Shown in pieces: positions 1 to 8,083 of a stretch of DNA of 49,888 nt. This DNA is from Alphaproteobacteria bacterium bin52. Its GTDB lineage: Bacteria; Pseudomonadota; Alphaproteobacteria; Thalassobaculales; Thalassobaculaceae. A program made the position numbers and the translations under genes. Position 1 is the stretch's first letter, and every line of letters begins with the position of its first letter. The stretch spans positions 1 through 49,888 of the forward strand of contig MPMT01000035.1 of the NCBI GenBank assembly GCA_002238645.1, written 5' to 3'. A model generated the notes under the pieces. That model had not been told where the DNA came from and did no database searches. It was given only the letters and a program-made list of their open reading frames with translations.

Positions 1-341
1 AGGGATGCAACCACCGCGTCGCAGGCCGGCAGCGGGTCGAGAAACGACCGGTTCAGGAACCGGGTTCGTGACCCGTATGCCGCAAGCCGCTGCCGGGCCT
101 GGTCCAGCATGGCGGGATCGACGTCGATCAGGGTGACGTGGCACCGTTCGCACCTGTTTAGTACCGCCTGTGACAGTGCGCCCGTCCCTGCGCCGAGATC
201 GAGGACATGTGCCGGGCCGCTTGCGACAATCGTGCTTGCGACCAACGTGAGCATTTCGTCGTAGCCGGGGACAAAGGTCCGTATCGCCTCGTCGTAGGCG
301 TCGATCTCGACGCGCAGATGGCTGCTCACCGAATGGCTCAT
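1..341 (-). CDS. Class I SAM-dependent methyltransferase, N-terminal part (runs off the window)
   Basis: The complement from 341 down to base 1 is open and encodes 113 residues starting MSHSVSSHLRVEIDAYDEAI. Residues 46-54 (VLDLGAGTG) are methyltransferase motif I, the SAM-binding glycine loop, and LIDVDPAML (71-79) is the acidic strand that holds the SAM ribose. The start is well supported: AAGGAGG lies 12 bases before the ATG. The C-terminal, substrate-determining half lies beyond the window, so the substrate cannot be inferred. The gene reads in the same direction as the PanE-like gene, 173 bases downstream of that gene's stop, and is probably a separate unit or a distal operon member. Confidence 0.8.
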   Translation of the reverse strand, partial: MSHSVSSHLRVEIDAYDEAIRTFVPGYDEMLTLVASTIVASGPAHVLDLGAGTGALSQAVLNRCERCHVTLIDVDPAMLDQARQRLAAYGSRTRFLNRSFLDPLPACDAVVAS

Positions 342-514
342 GGCTGTATCGGTCCTCCTTCCGTGCAGGGGTCGTTCTCCGGCAGGCCTACCGGCATCCG
401 CGCTCCCGCGACACCCGCGGGTCCTGCGCACCGCACGCACACTGATCCGGGCCGATCCTGGGCCTGGCGGTTGGCGTCCGCTCTCGCCCGGACGTCACTC
501 CGTCCGCGCCGGGA

Positions 515-1567
515 TCAGATGGCCCGGACCCGCTCGAGCCCCTGGGGTGACCGGCCGGTCTCGACCTCGACAACGGCATCGACCAGTGCGGCATTCGCCG
601 GGGCCGGGATCCCGATCTCGGCGCCCTTGGCGGCAACGAACCCGTTGATGGCGTGGATCTCGGTCCGCCGGCCCTTGGCGATGTCCTGGGCCATCGACGG
701 TCGGGAGTCGTCGCTGCGGCCGACCGCGGACGCCTCCATGTCGGCCTCGATGCGCTCGCGCAGCGCACTGTCGCTGCCCGACGCCGCAACCCAGTCATCG
801 GGTGCGAAACGGTTGATGGTCTCAAGGTCGAAGCCGAGCGCGCGGCCGATCCGCACCGCCTCGCCGGCAAGGCGGATCGACAGCCAGCGGGTGACCGGTT
901 CGCGGTCACAGTCGTTGGCGCCGAGCCCGGTTGCCGCACACACGCCGTTGCGCATCGCATTGGCCGTCAGCTTCGACCAGCGTTCGCCCCACAGGTTGGT
1001 GGTCGCCTTGGCGCTGTCGACCGCCGACAGCAGCCGGACGACTTCCTGGATCCGCGGCGTGATGCGTCCATGCGCCTCGCCGGCCCGAAACACCGTGTGC
1101 TTGTTGCCGCCGAGCGGAACCCCGCGCCGCACCGTGGCGGGCCCGGTGAGTTCGACCGCGATCTTGGCGGCGATGCAGCCGGTAGTCCGGCCCCAGCCGA
1201 CCATCTGCGCAAGCGTCTCCTCGTTGATGCAGTTCTGCAGCGAGACACAGAACCCGGTGGGCGCCAGGTATTCCCTGATCAGGGCGGCGGCCCAGGCGGT
1301 GTCGTAGGACTTCACGCAGATGAAGGCGATGTCGATCGGGCGTTCACGCGCCAGCGACTGCACCTCGGTCAGGCTGATCGCGCGCGCCGGGGTGGTGAAA
1401 CACTCCGCCTCGGTCAGGCCGGAGAGCGACAGGCCCTGCTCGTTGATCGCGCGAACGTGTTCCGGCCACGGATCGACGAAGATCACGTCCTCGCCCATGC
1501 GGGCCATGTAGCCGCCGACATAGGCGCCAACGGCGCCGGCTCCGACAATGGCTATCCGGTTGCTCAT
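515..1567 (-). CDS. Ketopantoate reductase (PanE/ApbA) family oxidoreductase
   Basis: A 350-residue cytosolic NADP(H)-dependent reductase-type protein. Residues 9-14 (GAGAVG) form the Rossmann dinucleotide loop. CVKSYD (84-89) and QN (111-112) match the family's first active-site strand. W197, K199 and N203 fit the WxKxxxN signature carrying the catalytic lysine and the asparagine. Length exceeds the roughly 300 residues of E. coli PanE, as is common for catabolic paralogues. It is the last gene of a minus-strand operon: its start lies 13 bases after the TauD-like gene's stop. That context argues for reduction or oxidation of a 2-keto or 2-hydroxy acid in a catabolic route rather than for pantothenate synthesis. 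The substrate is unknown. Confidence 0.85.
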   Translation of the reverse strand: MSNRIAIVGAGAVGAYVGGYMARMGEDVIFVDPWPEHVRAINEQGLSLSGLTEAECFTTPARAISLTEVQSLARERPIDIAFICVKSYDTAWAAALIREYLAPTGFCVSLQNCINEETLAQMVGWGRTTGCIAAKIAVELTGPATVRRGVPLGGNKHTVFRAGEAHGRITPRIQEVVRLLSAVDSAKATTNLWGERWSKLTANAMRNGVCAATGLGANDCDREPVTRWLSIRLAGEAVRIGRALGFDLETINRFAPDDWVAASGSDSALRERIEADMEASAVGRSDDSRPSMAQDIAKGRRTEIHAINGFVAAKGAEIGIPAPANAALVDAVVEVETGRSPQGLERVRAI

Positions 1568-1580
1568 GGCATCATCCCCG

Positions 1581-2438
1581 TCAGTGCGGCCGGTCGGAAC
1601 TGCCGATGGTCAGGCGGTGCATGACCCGGCGTTCGCCGTGGTAGTCGTTCAGCGCCAGGTGCTGGGTGCAGCGGTTGTCCCACAGGACCAGAGAGCCCGG
1701 GCGGTAGCGGATCCGGCAGGTGAATTCCGGTCGCGTGGCATGGGTGCGCAGATAGTCGAGCAGCGGTGCGCTCTCTTCTTCGGTCATGTCGGCAAACCGG
1801 GTCAGGTGCGATCCGCTGACGTAGAGCGCCAGACGCCCGGTCTCCGGGTGGGTGCGCACGATCGGATGGAACGTCGCCTCCTCGCTCCGGTCGAGGTTTT
1901 CGACCGTGAACCGGGTGCTGTTCATCACCGCGGCCCGCCCGCCGGCGTGCTTCAGTGCTGCCGAATACTCGGCCTGCATGTCGCGCAACAGCTCCTTCAT
2001 GCCGTCCGAAAGCATCTCCCAGGCGAGGTAGAGACTGGTGAGCAGGGTGTCTCCGCCCCTGGTCGGGACCTCGCGAGCGTACAGCATGGTCCCCAGGGGA
2101 GGTGTTTCGGTAAAGGACATGTCGGTGTGCCAGTTGCCGCCGAAATTCCGGCGTTCGTCGGGTTCCTTGCGGATCTCGAAGATACCCGGGTGACCAGGCA
2201 GGCCCTTGACGAACGGGTAGGGGACCAGCGGGCCGAACCGGGTGGCAAACGCCTCGCAGTGTTCCGGCTCGAGCACCTGGTCGTGGAACAGGATCACCTG
2301 GTAGTCGAGCAGCGCCTGGCGGATTTCCCCGAACACTCCGTCGTCGAGCGGGCGGGACAGGTCAACCCCCGAGATTTGCACTCCCATCGATCCGGCGATG
2401 GGATCGAGGGTGATCGTGGGCTGGTTCTTCAGAAGCAT
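1581..2438 (-). CDS. TauD/TfdA family Fe(II)/2-oxoglutarate dioxygenase
   Basis: A 285-residue protein with all hallmarks of the TauD/TfdA family, which couples 2-oxoglutarate decarboxylation to hydroxylation of an acidic substrate such as taurine or an aryloxyacetate. The iron ligands are H104 and D106 (NWHTDMSF) and H260 (CTQHLALND); R275 (MHRLTIG) should bind the 2-oxoglutarate carboxylate. The open frame extends upstream, but the start at 2438 is preferred: GGAG precedes it at good spacing and the protein then begins with the family's usual N-terminus (ITLDPIAGSMGVQISGVDLS). It is the middle gene of the operon with the ThDP enzyme (52 bases upstream) and the PanE-like gene. Calling it taurine-specific would go beyond the evidence. 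Confidence 0.9.
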   Translation of the reverse strand: MLLKNQPTITLDPIAGSMGVQISGVDLSRPLDDGVFGEIRQALLDYQVILFHDQVLEPEHCEAFATRFGPLVPYPFVKGLPGHPGIFEIRKEPDERRNFGGNWHTDMSFTETPPLGTMLYAREVPTRGGDTLLTSLYLAWEMLSDGMKELLRDMQAEYSAALKHAGGRAAVMNSTRFTVENLDRSEEATFHPIVRTHPETGRLALYVSGSHLTRFADMTEEESAPLLDYLRTHATRPEFTCRIRYRPGSLVLWDNRCTQHLALNDYHGERRVMHRLTIGSSDRPH

Positions 2439-2490
2439 CGGGCGGCTCCGTTGCGCGGTTGGGACTCGGTCCGGTGCCCGGGCCCCGGCA

Positions 2491-4119
2491 TCACAGTCGG
2501 GAAACCCTGGTCTCCTTGCAGGTGATGAACTCGAGCAGCGCCGGTGTTCCGGACTCGGTCTGTGCAATGCCGCGCCGGATAGCCGGGATGATCTCCGATA
2601 CCTCGGTTACCCGTTCGCCGTAACCGCCGAAGGCTCGGGCCATGGCGGCGTAGTCGCCGGAAATATCGGTCGAACGGTACTTTTCGGTCGATACAGGCAT
2701 CACGTTGAGCTCGATCGCCATGGAGAAGTTGTTAAGCAGGATCGACAGGATCGGGATGCGTTCCCTGACCGCGGTCTCGAAGTCCATGCCGGTAAACCCG
2801 ATGGCGGCGTCGCCCCACACGTTGATGCACAGCTTGTCGGGATGGGCCAGCTTGGCACCCATTGCGAGACCGAGGCCGTAGCCGAGCTGCGTGGTCTTGC
2901 CCCAGCCGATGTAGCTGAGCGGGGCTGTCGCCTGCCAGAACGGGCTGATCTGATCGCGCGGCGAACCGGCGTCATGGGTGATGATGGTGTTCGCCTTGTC
3001 CACCGTGGCCCCGAGATCGCGAAGCACCCGGTAGGGGGAAAGCGGCGTCTCGTCGCTGTCGGTCAGCGGCGCCCATTCGGCCAGCCACTCGGCTCGGGCC
3101 GTGGCAATCCCCGCTGCCACCGGCTCCGCGTCTCGCGGGCTGTCCAGCAGTGCTTCGACCTCGGCGATGACCGCGTCAAGCACCAGGGCGGCGTCGCCGA
3201 CCAGTCCGAGGGCGGCCGGAACATCCTTGTTGATGTGCATGGGATCCAGCGTCGCATGGATCAACGGCGTGCCTGCGGGCATCGTGGTTCCGAAGTTGGT
3301 GCGGGTGAAACTGCAGCCGATGCCGAAGATGAGATCGGCCTGGTCGAGGTGGCGGCGCACCGCAAGCGGGATCGCAAGACCGCAGGACCCGAGCGCGAGC
3401 GGATGATCCTCCGGGAACGCGCTCTTGCCGCCGAGGCTGGTGGTGGTCGGAGCGGCAAGCAGTTCCGCGAGGCGCTGAAGCTGCGGCCATGCCTTGGCGT
3501 AGTGCACTCCCTGGCCGGCGTAGAGAACCGGGTTGCCGGCGGCGACCAGCATGCGGGCGGCTTTCGCCACGTCGGCCGCGTCCGGACCGTACCGGACCCG
3601 CGGCGGCGGGGTGTACTCGAGCGTCTCCGGCACCTCGGCCATCATCAGGTCGACCGGGACCTCGAGCAGGACCGGACCCCCCCGGCCCGACCGCAGGGCA
3701 GAGAATGCGCGGCGAAGCGCGTGCGGCACCTCTTCGGGACTGACCAGTGGCTCGGAGCGCTTGGTAACCTGGGCCATCGCGCGCGCCGAGTTGAAGTTGG
3801 GATCGACATGCGCGAGGTGCCGGGCATAGCCCATAGGCATCACCAGGATGGGCACGGATTCGCCGTAGGCCTGGGCGACGCCGCCGTAGGCGTTTTCCGC
3901 GCCCGGACCATGCTGCATCACGAACACACCTATTTTCTCCCCGGACGTGACCCGGGAGATCGCGTCGGCCATGTGCAGGCCGATCCTCTCCTGGCGCACG
4001 ATCACCGGGCGAATGTCGGCATGGGCCGCGAATTCGAGAATGTGATTGACCGGGTAGCCGACGATGAATTCGACACCTTCCCGCTTCAGCACCTCGACGA
4101 TGGCTTCAACTGTCTTCAT
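2491..4119 (-). CDS. Thiamine-diphosphate-dependent enzyme of the acetolactate synthase/decarboxylase family
   Basis: A 542-residue ThDP enzyme. E44 (IVRQERIG) is the conserved glutamate that activates the cofactor pyrimidine. GDAAIGF at 436, followed by NN at 463-464, is the pyrophosphate/Mg motif, with the usual GDG changed to GDA. N-terminal PYR, central and C-terminal PP domains are all present. The frame is open for 123 codons upstream, but the ATG at 4119 follows GAGGGGG and gives the family's start (MKTVEAIVEVLKREGVEFI). It is the promoter-proximal gene of the operon with the TauD-like and PanE-like genes, divergent from the SDR operon. The likely reaction is decarboxylation or carboligation of a 2-keto acid; it is not a clear biosynthetic IlvB, and no IlvN regulatory subunit is nearby. 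Confidence 0.88.
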   Translation of the reverse strand: MKTVEAIVEVLKREGVEFIVGYPVNHILEFAAHADIRPVIVRQERIGLHMADAISRVTSGEKIGVFVMQHGPGAENAYGGVAQAYGESVPILVMPMGYARHLAHVDPNFNSARAMAQVTKRSEPLVSPEEVPHALRRAFSALRSGRGGPVLLEVPVDLMMAEVPETLEYTPPPRVRYGPDAADVAKAARMLVAAGNPVLYAGQGVHYAKAWPQLQRLAELLAAPTTTSLGGKSAFPEDHPLALGSCGLAIPLAVRRHLDQADLIFGIGCSFTRTNFGTTMPAGTPLIHATLDPMHINKDVPAALGLVGDAALVLDAVIAEVEALLDSPRDAEPVAAGIATARAEWLAEWAPLTDSDETPLSPYRVLRDLGATVDKANTIITHDAGSPRDQISPFWQATAPLSYIGWGKTTQLGYGLGLAMGAKLAHPDKLCINVWGDAAIGFTGMDFETAVRERIPILSILLNNFSMAIELNVMPVSTEKYRSTDISGDYAAMARAFGGYGERVTEVSEIIPAIRRGIAQTESGTPALLEFITCKETRVSRL

Positions 4120-4144
4120 GTTCGCGTCCCCCTCGACGTCCGTC

Positions 4145-4164
4145 CGGTTCGTGCGGCCGAACCG
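4145..4164. promoter_or_regulatory. Inverted repeat between divergent operons, candidate operator
   Basis: The 154-base gap between the ThDP gene (start 4119) and the SDR gene (start 4274) contains CGGTTCG, six bases, CGAACCG: perfect 7-base arms at 4145-4151 and 4158-4164. A 20-bp dyad here is what a dimeric regulator (GntR, IclR or TetR type) would bind to control both operons. No such regulator is encoded in the window, and a chance palindrome in GC-rich DNA cannot be excluded. Confidence 0.45.
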
Positions 4165-4273
4165 TGAGCGGATGGTACGGGGGGCGCGCGGCGGCTTCAA
4201 TGCGGATGTCGGGCTGGACGCGACGACGCTGTCGGCGCAGGCTGTGGCCGGCAGGGTCAGAGGGAGGCAGGAC

Positions 4274-5041
4274 ATGCGGTTCGAGGACAGGGTGGCGCTA
4301 ATCACCGCTGCGGGCAGCGGTATCGGGCGCGCGACAGCACAGATCATCGCGGCGGAGGGTGGCCGGGTGGCGGCGGTCGATAACGACGAGGGGCGGCTGG
4401 AGCGGCTGGCGAACGATGTCTCGGCCGGCGGCGGCCGGATCGGGACCTTTGCCTGTGACGCACTTGACCGTGGCGCGGTCCGAGCCACCGTCGCCGGGGT
4501 GCTCGAGGCTCACGGCTGCATCGACATCCTGGTCAACGCCGTGGGCGGCAGCACCATCATTGCCGATCCCGGAGCAACGGTTGACGCGCTCGGGCTTGAG
4601 GAGTGGCGGTCGATCACCGCGTTCAATCTGGAGGGCATGTTCCTGTTTACCCATGAGGTTGTGCCGATAATGAAGCGCCAGGGCAGGGGCAAGATCGTGA
4701 ACCTCGCCTCCATTGCCGGCCGTGGCCTGAGCGATGAAAGCAGCAGCGCCTACGCCGCGGCCAAGGGCGGCGTGATCGCGTTTACCCACAAGATTGCCCG
4801 GGAACTCGGACCGTTCGGCATCACCGTCAACGCGGTGGCCCCGAACACCACGCTGACCGAGCGGATACGGCCGCGGTGGGAGCAGCGCAGCCCGGAGGTC
4901 AGGGCTGCCATCGTTGATGCGATCCCCCTGCGCCGGGTTGGCGAGGCGGTCGACCAGGCCCGGGTGATCTGCTTCCTGGCGTCGGGCGATGCCGACTACG
5001 TGACCGGACAGACAATCGACGTGTCGGGCGGCGCCGCCTGA
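4274..5041 (+). CDS. SDR-family NAD(P)-dependent oxidoreductase
   Basis: A 255-residue classical short-chain dehydrogenase/reductase. TAAGSGIG (11-18) is the nucleotide-binding TGxxxGxG motif with Gly replaced by Ala at position 2. D36, at the end of the second strand, favours NAD(H). NAVGG (88-92) replaces the common NAG stretch. S146, Y160 and K164 form the catalytic set (YAAAK). The C-terminus ends with the usual TGQTIDVSGG. GGGAGG a few bases before the ATG at 4274 decides the start although the frame is open 70 codons further up. The CMD-family gene follows after 14 bases, so they are probably co-transcribed. It would oxidise an alcohol or reduce a ketone in the same pathway; substrate unknown. 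Confidence 0.9.
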   Translation: MRFEDRVALITAAGSGIGRATAQIIAAEGGRVAAVDNDEGRLERLANDVSAGGGRIGTFACDALDRGAVRATVAGVLEAHGCIDILVNAVGGSTIIADPGATVDALGLEEWRSITAFNLEGMFLFTHEVVPIMKRQGRGKIVNLASIAGRGLSDESSSAYAAAKGGVIAFTHKIARELGPFGITVNAVAPNTTLTERIRPRWEQRSPEVRAAIVDAIPLRRVGEAVDQARVICFLASGDADYVTGQTIDVSGGAA

Positions 5042-5055
5042 CCGAGAGAGGCGAG

Positions 5056-5451
5056 ATGGAACGAAGCGAACTTTATCGCAAGGGTGATGAAAAGCGCCGG
5101 GAAATGTACGGCGAGGCCGCCTACCGGCGCGCCAACGAGACCGTCTATGCCGACCCGGTCATGCGCCGGTTCCTCGACGTGGCGACCGAGACCGTGTTCG
5201 GGGCGTTGTGGACACGCCCGGGGCTGGATACCCGGACCAGGGCGCTGATCTGCGTCGTGTCCGATGTTGCCACCCAGCGCGAGGACGAACTCGCGATCCA
5301 TCTGCGGTTTGCGCTGAACCAGGGCTGGACCGAGGACGAACTGATCGAGACCATGTTGCATCTTTCCGGTTATATCGGCGTGCCGTCGGTACGCGGCGCG
5401 ATGCTGGTGGCGAGCCGGGTCTTCGCGGAGATAAGAGCCGAGACCGGCTGA
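5056..5451 (+). CDS. Carboxymuconolactone decarboxylase (CMD) family protein
   Basis: A 131-residue, single-domain, all-helical CMD-family protein (PcaC-like fold). The middle (GLDTRTRALICVVSDVA) is the diagnostic CMD helix, followed by ELAIHLRFALNQGWTEDELIE. It lacks the CxxC redox pair of the AhpD branch, so a peroxidase role is unlikely. GAGAGGCGAG immediately precedes the ATG. It lies 14 bases downstream of the SDR gene and is mirrored by a second CMD gene at 6521-6901 on the other strand. In pathways of this type, small CMD proteins decarboxylate or isomerise lactone or keto-acid intermediates; the actual reaction here is unknown. Confidence 0.85.
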   Translation: MERSELYRKGDEKRREMYGEAAYRRANETVYADPVMRRFLDVATETVFGALWTRPGLDTRTRALICVVSDVATQREDELAIHLRFALNQGWTEDELIETMLHLSGYIGVPSVRGAMLVASRVFAEIRAETG

Positions 5452-5550
5452 CCGTCGCCGTTGGGACGAAGTGGCGTCGCACCCGGACAAGACCCCCTTC
5501 GCACTGTCCGGTAGCAGGTACCAGCGACCAGTCACCACACCGGGAACACC

Positions 5551-6540
5551 ATGGCCACAGTCGGGAGTGCCCGGATCTCCAACAATGCGGGCGGGATCTA
5601 CTGCATCGTCATAGGCATGGCGGTGATCACGGCGCAGGATTCCGCGGTGAAGTGGCTCAGCACCGACTATGCCCTGCACCAGATCATGCTGACGCGTGCC
5701 GTGATCGGCCTGTGTGTCGCGCTGGCGATCCTGCGTATCGAGGGCGGGCTGTATCTGTTGCGGACCAGGCACCCGGTCTGGCACATGGTGCGCGGCCTGC
5801 TGCTCATCATTGCCAATCTCGCCTTCTTCCTCGCGGTCGCCGCCATGCCCCTTGCCGAGGCGGTGGCGATCTTCTTCGTCGCGCCCCTGGTCATCACCGG
5901 CCTGTCGGTTCCGGTGCTTGGCGAGCAGGTTGGCATCAGACGCTGGGCGGCGGTGTTCGTTGGCCTGGTCGGCGTCATCGTGATGACGAGGCCGGGTGCG
6001 GAGCTGTTCAACTGGACGGCGCTGCTGCCGATCGTCGCCGCTGTCAGCTATGCGTCCTTGCAGATGATCACCCGCAGGCTGGGAACCACTGACTCCGCCG
6101 GTTCAATGACGTTTCACATGCAGTCGATGATGATCATCGTCAGCCTGGCGATCGGGATCTCGGTCGGCGATGGACGGTTTGCAGGGTCGGGAAACCCGAG
6201 CCTCGAGTTCCTGTTGCGTGCCTGGGTCTTACCCGAGACAGGAGACCTGTGGCTGTTCGCCTGGTGCGGGGTCGCAAGCGGCATCGGCGGCTACTTCCTG
6301 ACCCAGGCCTACCGGCTCGGAACGGCGGCGGCGGTATCGTCCTTCGAGTATGTCGCCCTGCCGATGTCGATGGCCTGGGGGTTTGCCTTCTGGGGCGACT
6401 GGCCGGACTCCACGGCCTTCGCAGGTATGGCGCTGATCCTCGGGGCCGGGATCTACACCCTGCACCGCGAGCACCTGCACCGCCAGCGGTCGATTGATCG
6501 CCCGCAGGCCGCGGCCCGGCTCAGAGGCCGCGTTCCCTGA
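5551..6540 (+). CDS. DMT-superfamily (EamA) inner-membrane transporter
   Basis: A 329-residue polytopic membrane protein with about ten hydrophobic segments arranged as two EamA repeats. Typical motifs are the early helix with an acidic residue (VITAQDSAVKWLS), the repeat-1 helix (MPLAEAVAIFFVAPLVITGL) and GEQVGIRRWAAVFVGLVGV. EamA proteins export or import small metabolites (amino acids, organic acids, nucleotide derivatives). It lies 99 bases after the CMD gene on the same strand and probably moves the substrate or a product of the surrounding pathway. Its last 20 bases overlap the convergent CMD gene at 6521-6901. Confidence 0.88.
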   Translation: MATVGSARISNNAGGIYCIVIGMAVITAQDSAVKWLSTDYALHQIMLTRAVIGLCVALAILRIEGGLYLLRTRHPVWHMVRGLLLIIANLAFFLAVAAMPLAEAVAIFFVAPLVITGLSVPVLGEQVGIRRWAAVFVGLVGVIVMTRPGAELFNWTALLPIVAAVSYASLQMITRRLGTTDSAGSMTFHMQSMMIIVSLAIGISVGDGRFAGSGNPSLEFLLRAWVLPETGDLWLFAWCGVASGIGGYFLTQAYRLGTAAAVSSFEYVALPMSMAWGFAFWGDWPDSTAFAGMALILGAGIYTLHREHLHRQRSIDRPQAAARLRGRVP

Positions 6541-6901
6541 ACACCTCCTGGGCCTGGCGGAAACTGTCGACGGCGCAGGGGAAACCGGCGTAGCCGCCGA
6601 CCTGGATCAGGATTTCGGCGATCTCCTCCTTGGTGACGCCGTTGTTCAGCGCGCCGTTCAGGTGCAGCCGGAACTCGTGTCGCCGGCCGAGCGCGGCCAG
6701 CATGGCGATGTTGATCATGCTGCGGGTCTTGAGCGGCAGGCCTTCCCGGGTCCAGATGGCGCCCCAGGCATGGGTGGTGATGAAGTCCTGGAGCTTCATC
6801 GCGAACTCGTCGGCGTTGCCGAGAGCCGAATTCACGTAGTCCTCGCCCAGCACCTGCTTGCGGGTGGCGAGGCCCTGGTCGAACAGGTCCTTGGTGTCCA
6901 T
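6521..6901 (-). CDS. Carboxymuconolactone decarboxylase (CMD) family protein, second copy
   Basis: A 126-residue CMD-family protein. It shares the layout of the 5056-5451 protein: GAIWTREGLPLKTRSMINIA versus the ALWTRPGLDTRTRALICVV stretch, then EFRLHLNGALNNGVTKEEI. It has no CxxC pair. AGGAG lies nine bases before the ATG at 6901. It is 15 bases downstream of the enolase-superfamily gene, so the two form a minus-strand operon; its stop overlaps the end of the convergent transporter gene. The two copies are clearly diverged, so they probably act on different intermediates rather than being recent duplicates. Confidence 0.85.
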   Translation of the reverse strand: MDTKDLFDQGLATRKQVLGEDYVNSALGNADEFAMKLQDFITTHAWGAIWTREGLPLKTRSMINIAMLAALGRRHEFRLHLNGALNNGVTKEEIAEILIQVGGYAGFPCAVDSFRQAQEVFRERGL

Positions 6902-6916
6902 CGGATCATTCTCCTG

Positions 6917-8026
6917 TCAGGTCAGTGTCGTGACTGTGCGGGCCGCGATGAGGTCAAAGTCGATGGTGGCTCCGAGCCCCGGGGCGCTCGGGGCGTGGAT
7001 CAGCCCGTCGGCATCCGGTTCAAGGTCGTTGATGATGCCGTATTTCTGGGCGCCGGACGGGAGCAGCACCTCGAAGTAGGTGGTGTTGCGGATCGAAAGG
7101 ATCACGTGCAGGTTGGCCCAGTTGTTCAGCGAGTTGCCGCCATGATGCACCTCGTAGTTGATCCCGAAGGCCTCGGCGAGATGCGCGGTCTTCACCAGCG
7201 CGGTGATCCCGCCCTTTACCGCCACGTCACCGCGCAGGTAGTCGGTCGCCTTGTTGATGATCCACGGGACGTAGTTGGTAAACCCGCCTGGTGAATACTC
7301 GGTCGCCATCAGCGGGATGGAGAGCTTCTCCCTGAGCTTGATGCAGCCCATGAGATCGTCGTCGGCCAACGGGTCCTCGTACCAGAAGAAGTTCAGTTCC
7401 TCGATCGCCCTGCCGACCTTGATCGCGTGGTCGTAAGTGTAGCTCCAGGTGGAATCGAGCATGATGTCAAAATCGTCGCCGACCGCGTCGCGCACCGCCC
7501 GGCAGACCCCGATGTCCTCGCGCCACTGTGTCGGCGGGTGGATCTTGTAGGCGGCCCATCCGCCGTCCCGGTAGCTGACAGCCTCCTCGGCATAGGCACT
7601 GCGTGAGGGCAGCAGCGCCGAGGACGCATAGGCGGGGATTGACTCGCGGTAACCGCCGAGCAGCTTGTAGAGCGGAAGCCCGGCCGCTTTCGCCGCAATG
7701 TCATGCAGGGCGATGTCGGCCGCACCGATGGCACGCAGGGTCGCGATCCGGTTGCGTTTCCACATCGCCTGGTAGAGCCGCGCCCGGTCCAGCGGATCCT
7801 CGCCCATGAGCAGCGGTTTCAGGTGGCGGATGAGCCCGGTACAATCGAGTTCGGCGCTCTGCGTGGCCGAGCCGAGAAAGGCATGCCCCTCGATCCCGTC
7901 ATCGGTACGGATGCGCAGCAGTCCCAGCATGCTGCTGCCGCCGGTGTTCGACGAACCGGTGTGGTAGGTGGTGGGCGGAATGTTGTCCCAGCGGAACAGT
8001 GTCAGGCTGACATCGTCGATCTTCAT
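6917..8026 (-). CDS. Mandelate racemase/muconate lactonizing enzyme family protein (enolase superfamily)
   Basis: A 369-residue enolase-superfamily enzyme: N-terminal capping domain, then a TIM-like barrel. Mg ligands are D191 (IMLDSTW), E217 (WYEDPL) and E243 (ATEYSPGG). Candidate acid/base residues are K161 and H163 (YKIHPP) on one side and the HHGGN stretch near 294 on the other, as in the mandelate racemase subgroup. Members remove a proton alpha to a carboxylate, leading to racemisation, dehydration of sugar acids or cycloisomerisation. The frame begins 12 codons earlier; the ATG at 8026 is chosen because AGGAAAG precedes it and the protein starts MKIDDVSLTLFRW. It is probably an acid-sugar or hydroxy-acid dehydratase of the local pathway; substrate not inferable. 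Confidence 0.88.
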   Translation of the reverse strand: MKIDDVSLTLFRWDNIPPTTYHTGSSNTGGSSMLGLLRIRTDDGIEGHAFLGSATQSAELDCTGLIRHLKPLLMGEDPLDRARLYQAMWKRNRIATLRAIGAADIALHDIAAKAAGLPLYKLLGGYRESIPAYASSALLPSRSAYAEEAVSYRDGGWAAYKIHPPTQWREDIGVCRAVRDAVGDDFDIMLDSTWSYTYDHAIKVGRAIEELNFFWYEDPLADDDLMGCIKLREKLSIPLMATEYSPGGFTNYVPWIINKATDYLRGDVAVKGGITALVKTAHLAEAFGINYEVHHGGNSLNNWANLHVILSIRNTTYFEVLLPSGAQKYGIINDLEPDADGLIHAPSAPGLGATIDFDLIAARTVTTLT

Positions 8027-8083
8027 GGTCTCGCTTTCCTGCGGTGAAGGCCGGCGCATCATTGGCGCCCGTGCCCGGTGGCG

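Noticed and set aside
207..1307. A 366-residue plus-strand open frame overlapping the PanE-like gene
   Set aside because: Composition is Arg/Ser/Pro-rich without motifs; it is antisense to a clear ketopantoate-reductase-family gene and the methyltransferase start.
1581..2438. Naming the dioxygenase tauD
   Set aside because: Catalytic residues are those of the whole TauD/TfdA family; there are no taurine transport genes nearby, so substrate-specific naming is not justified.
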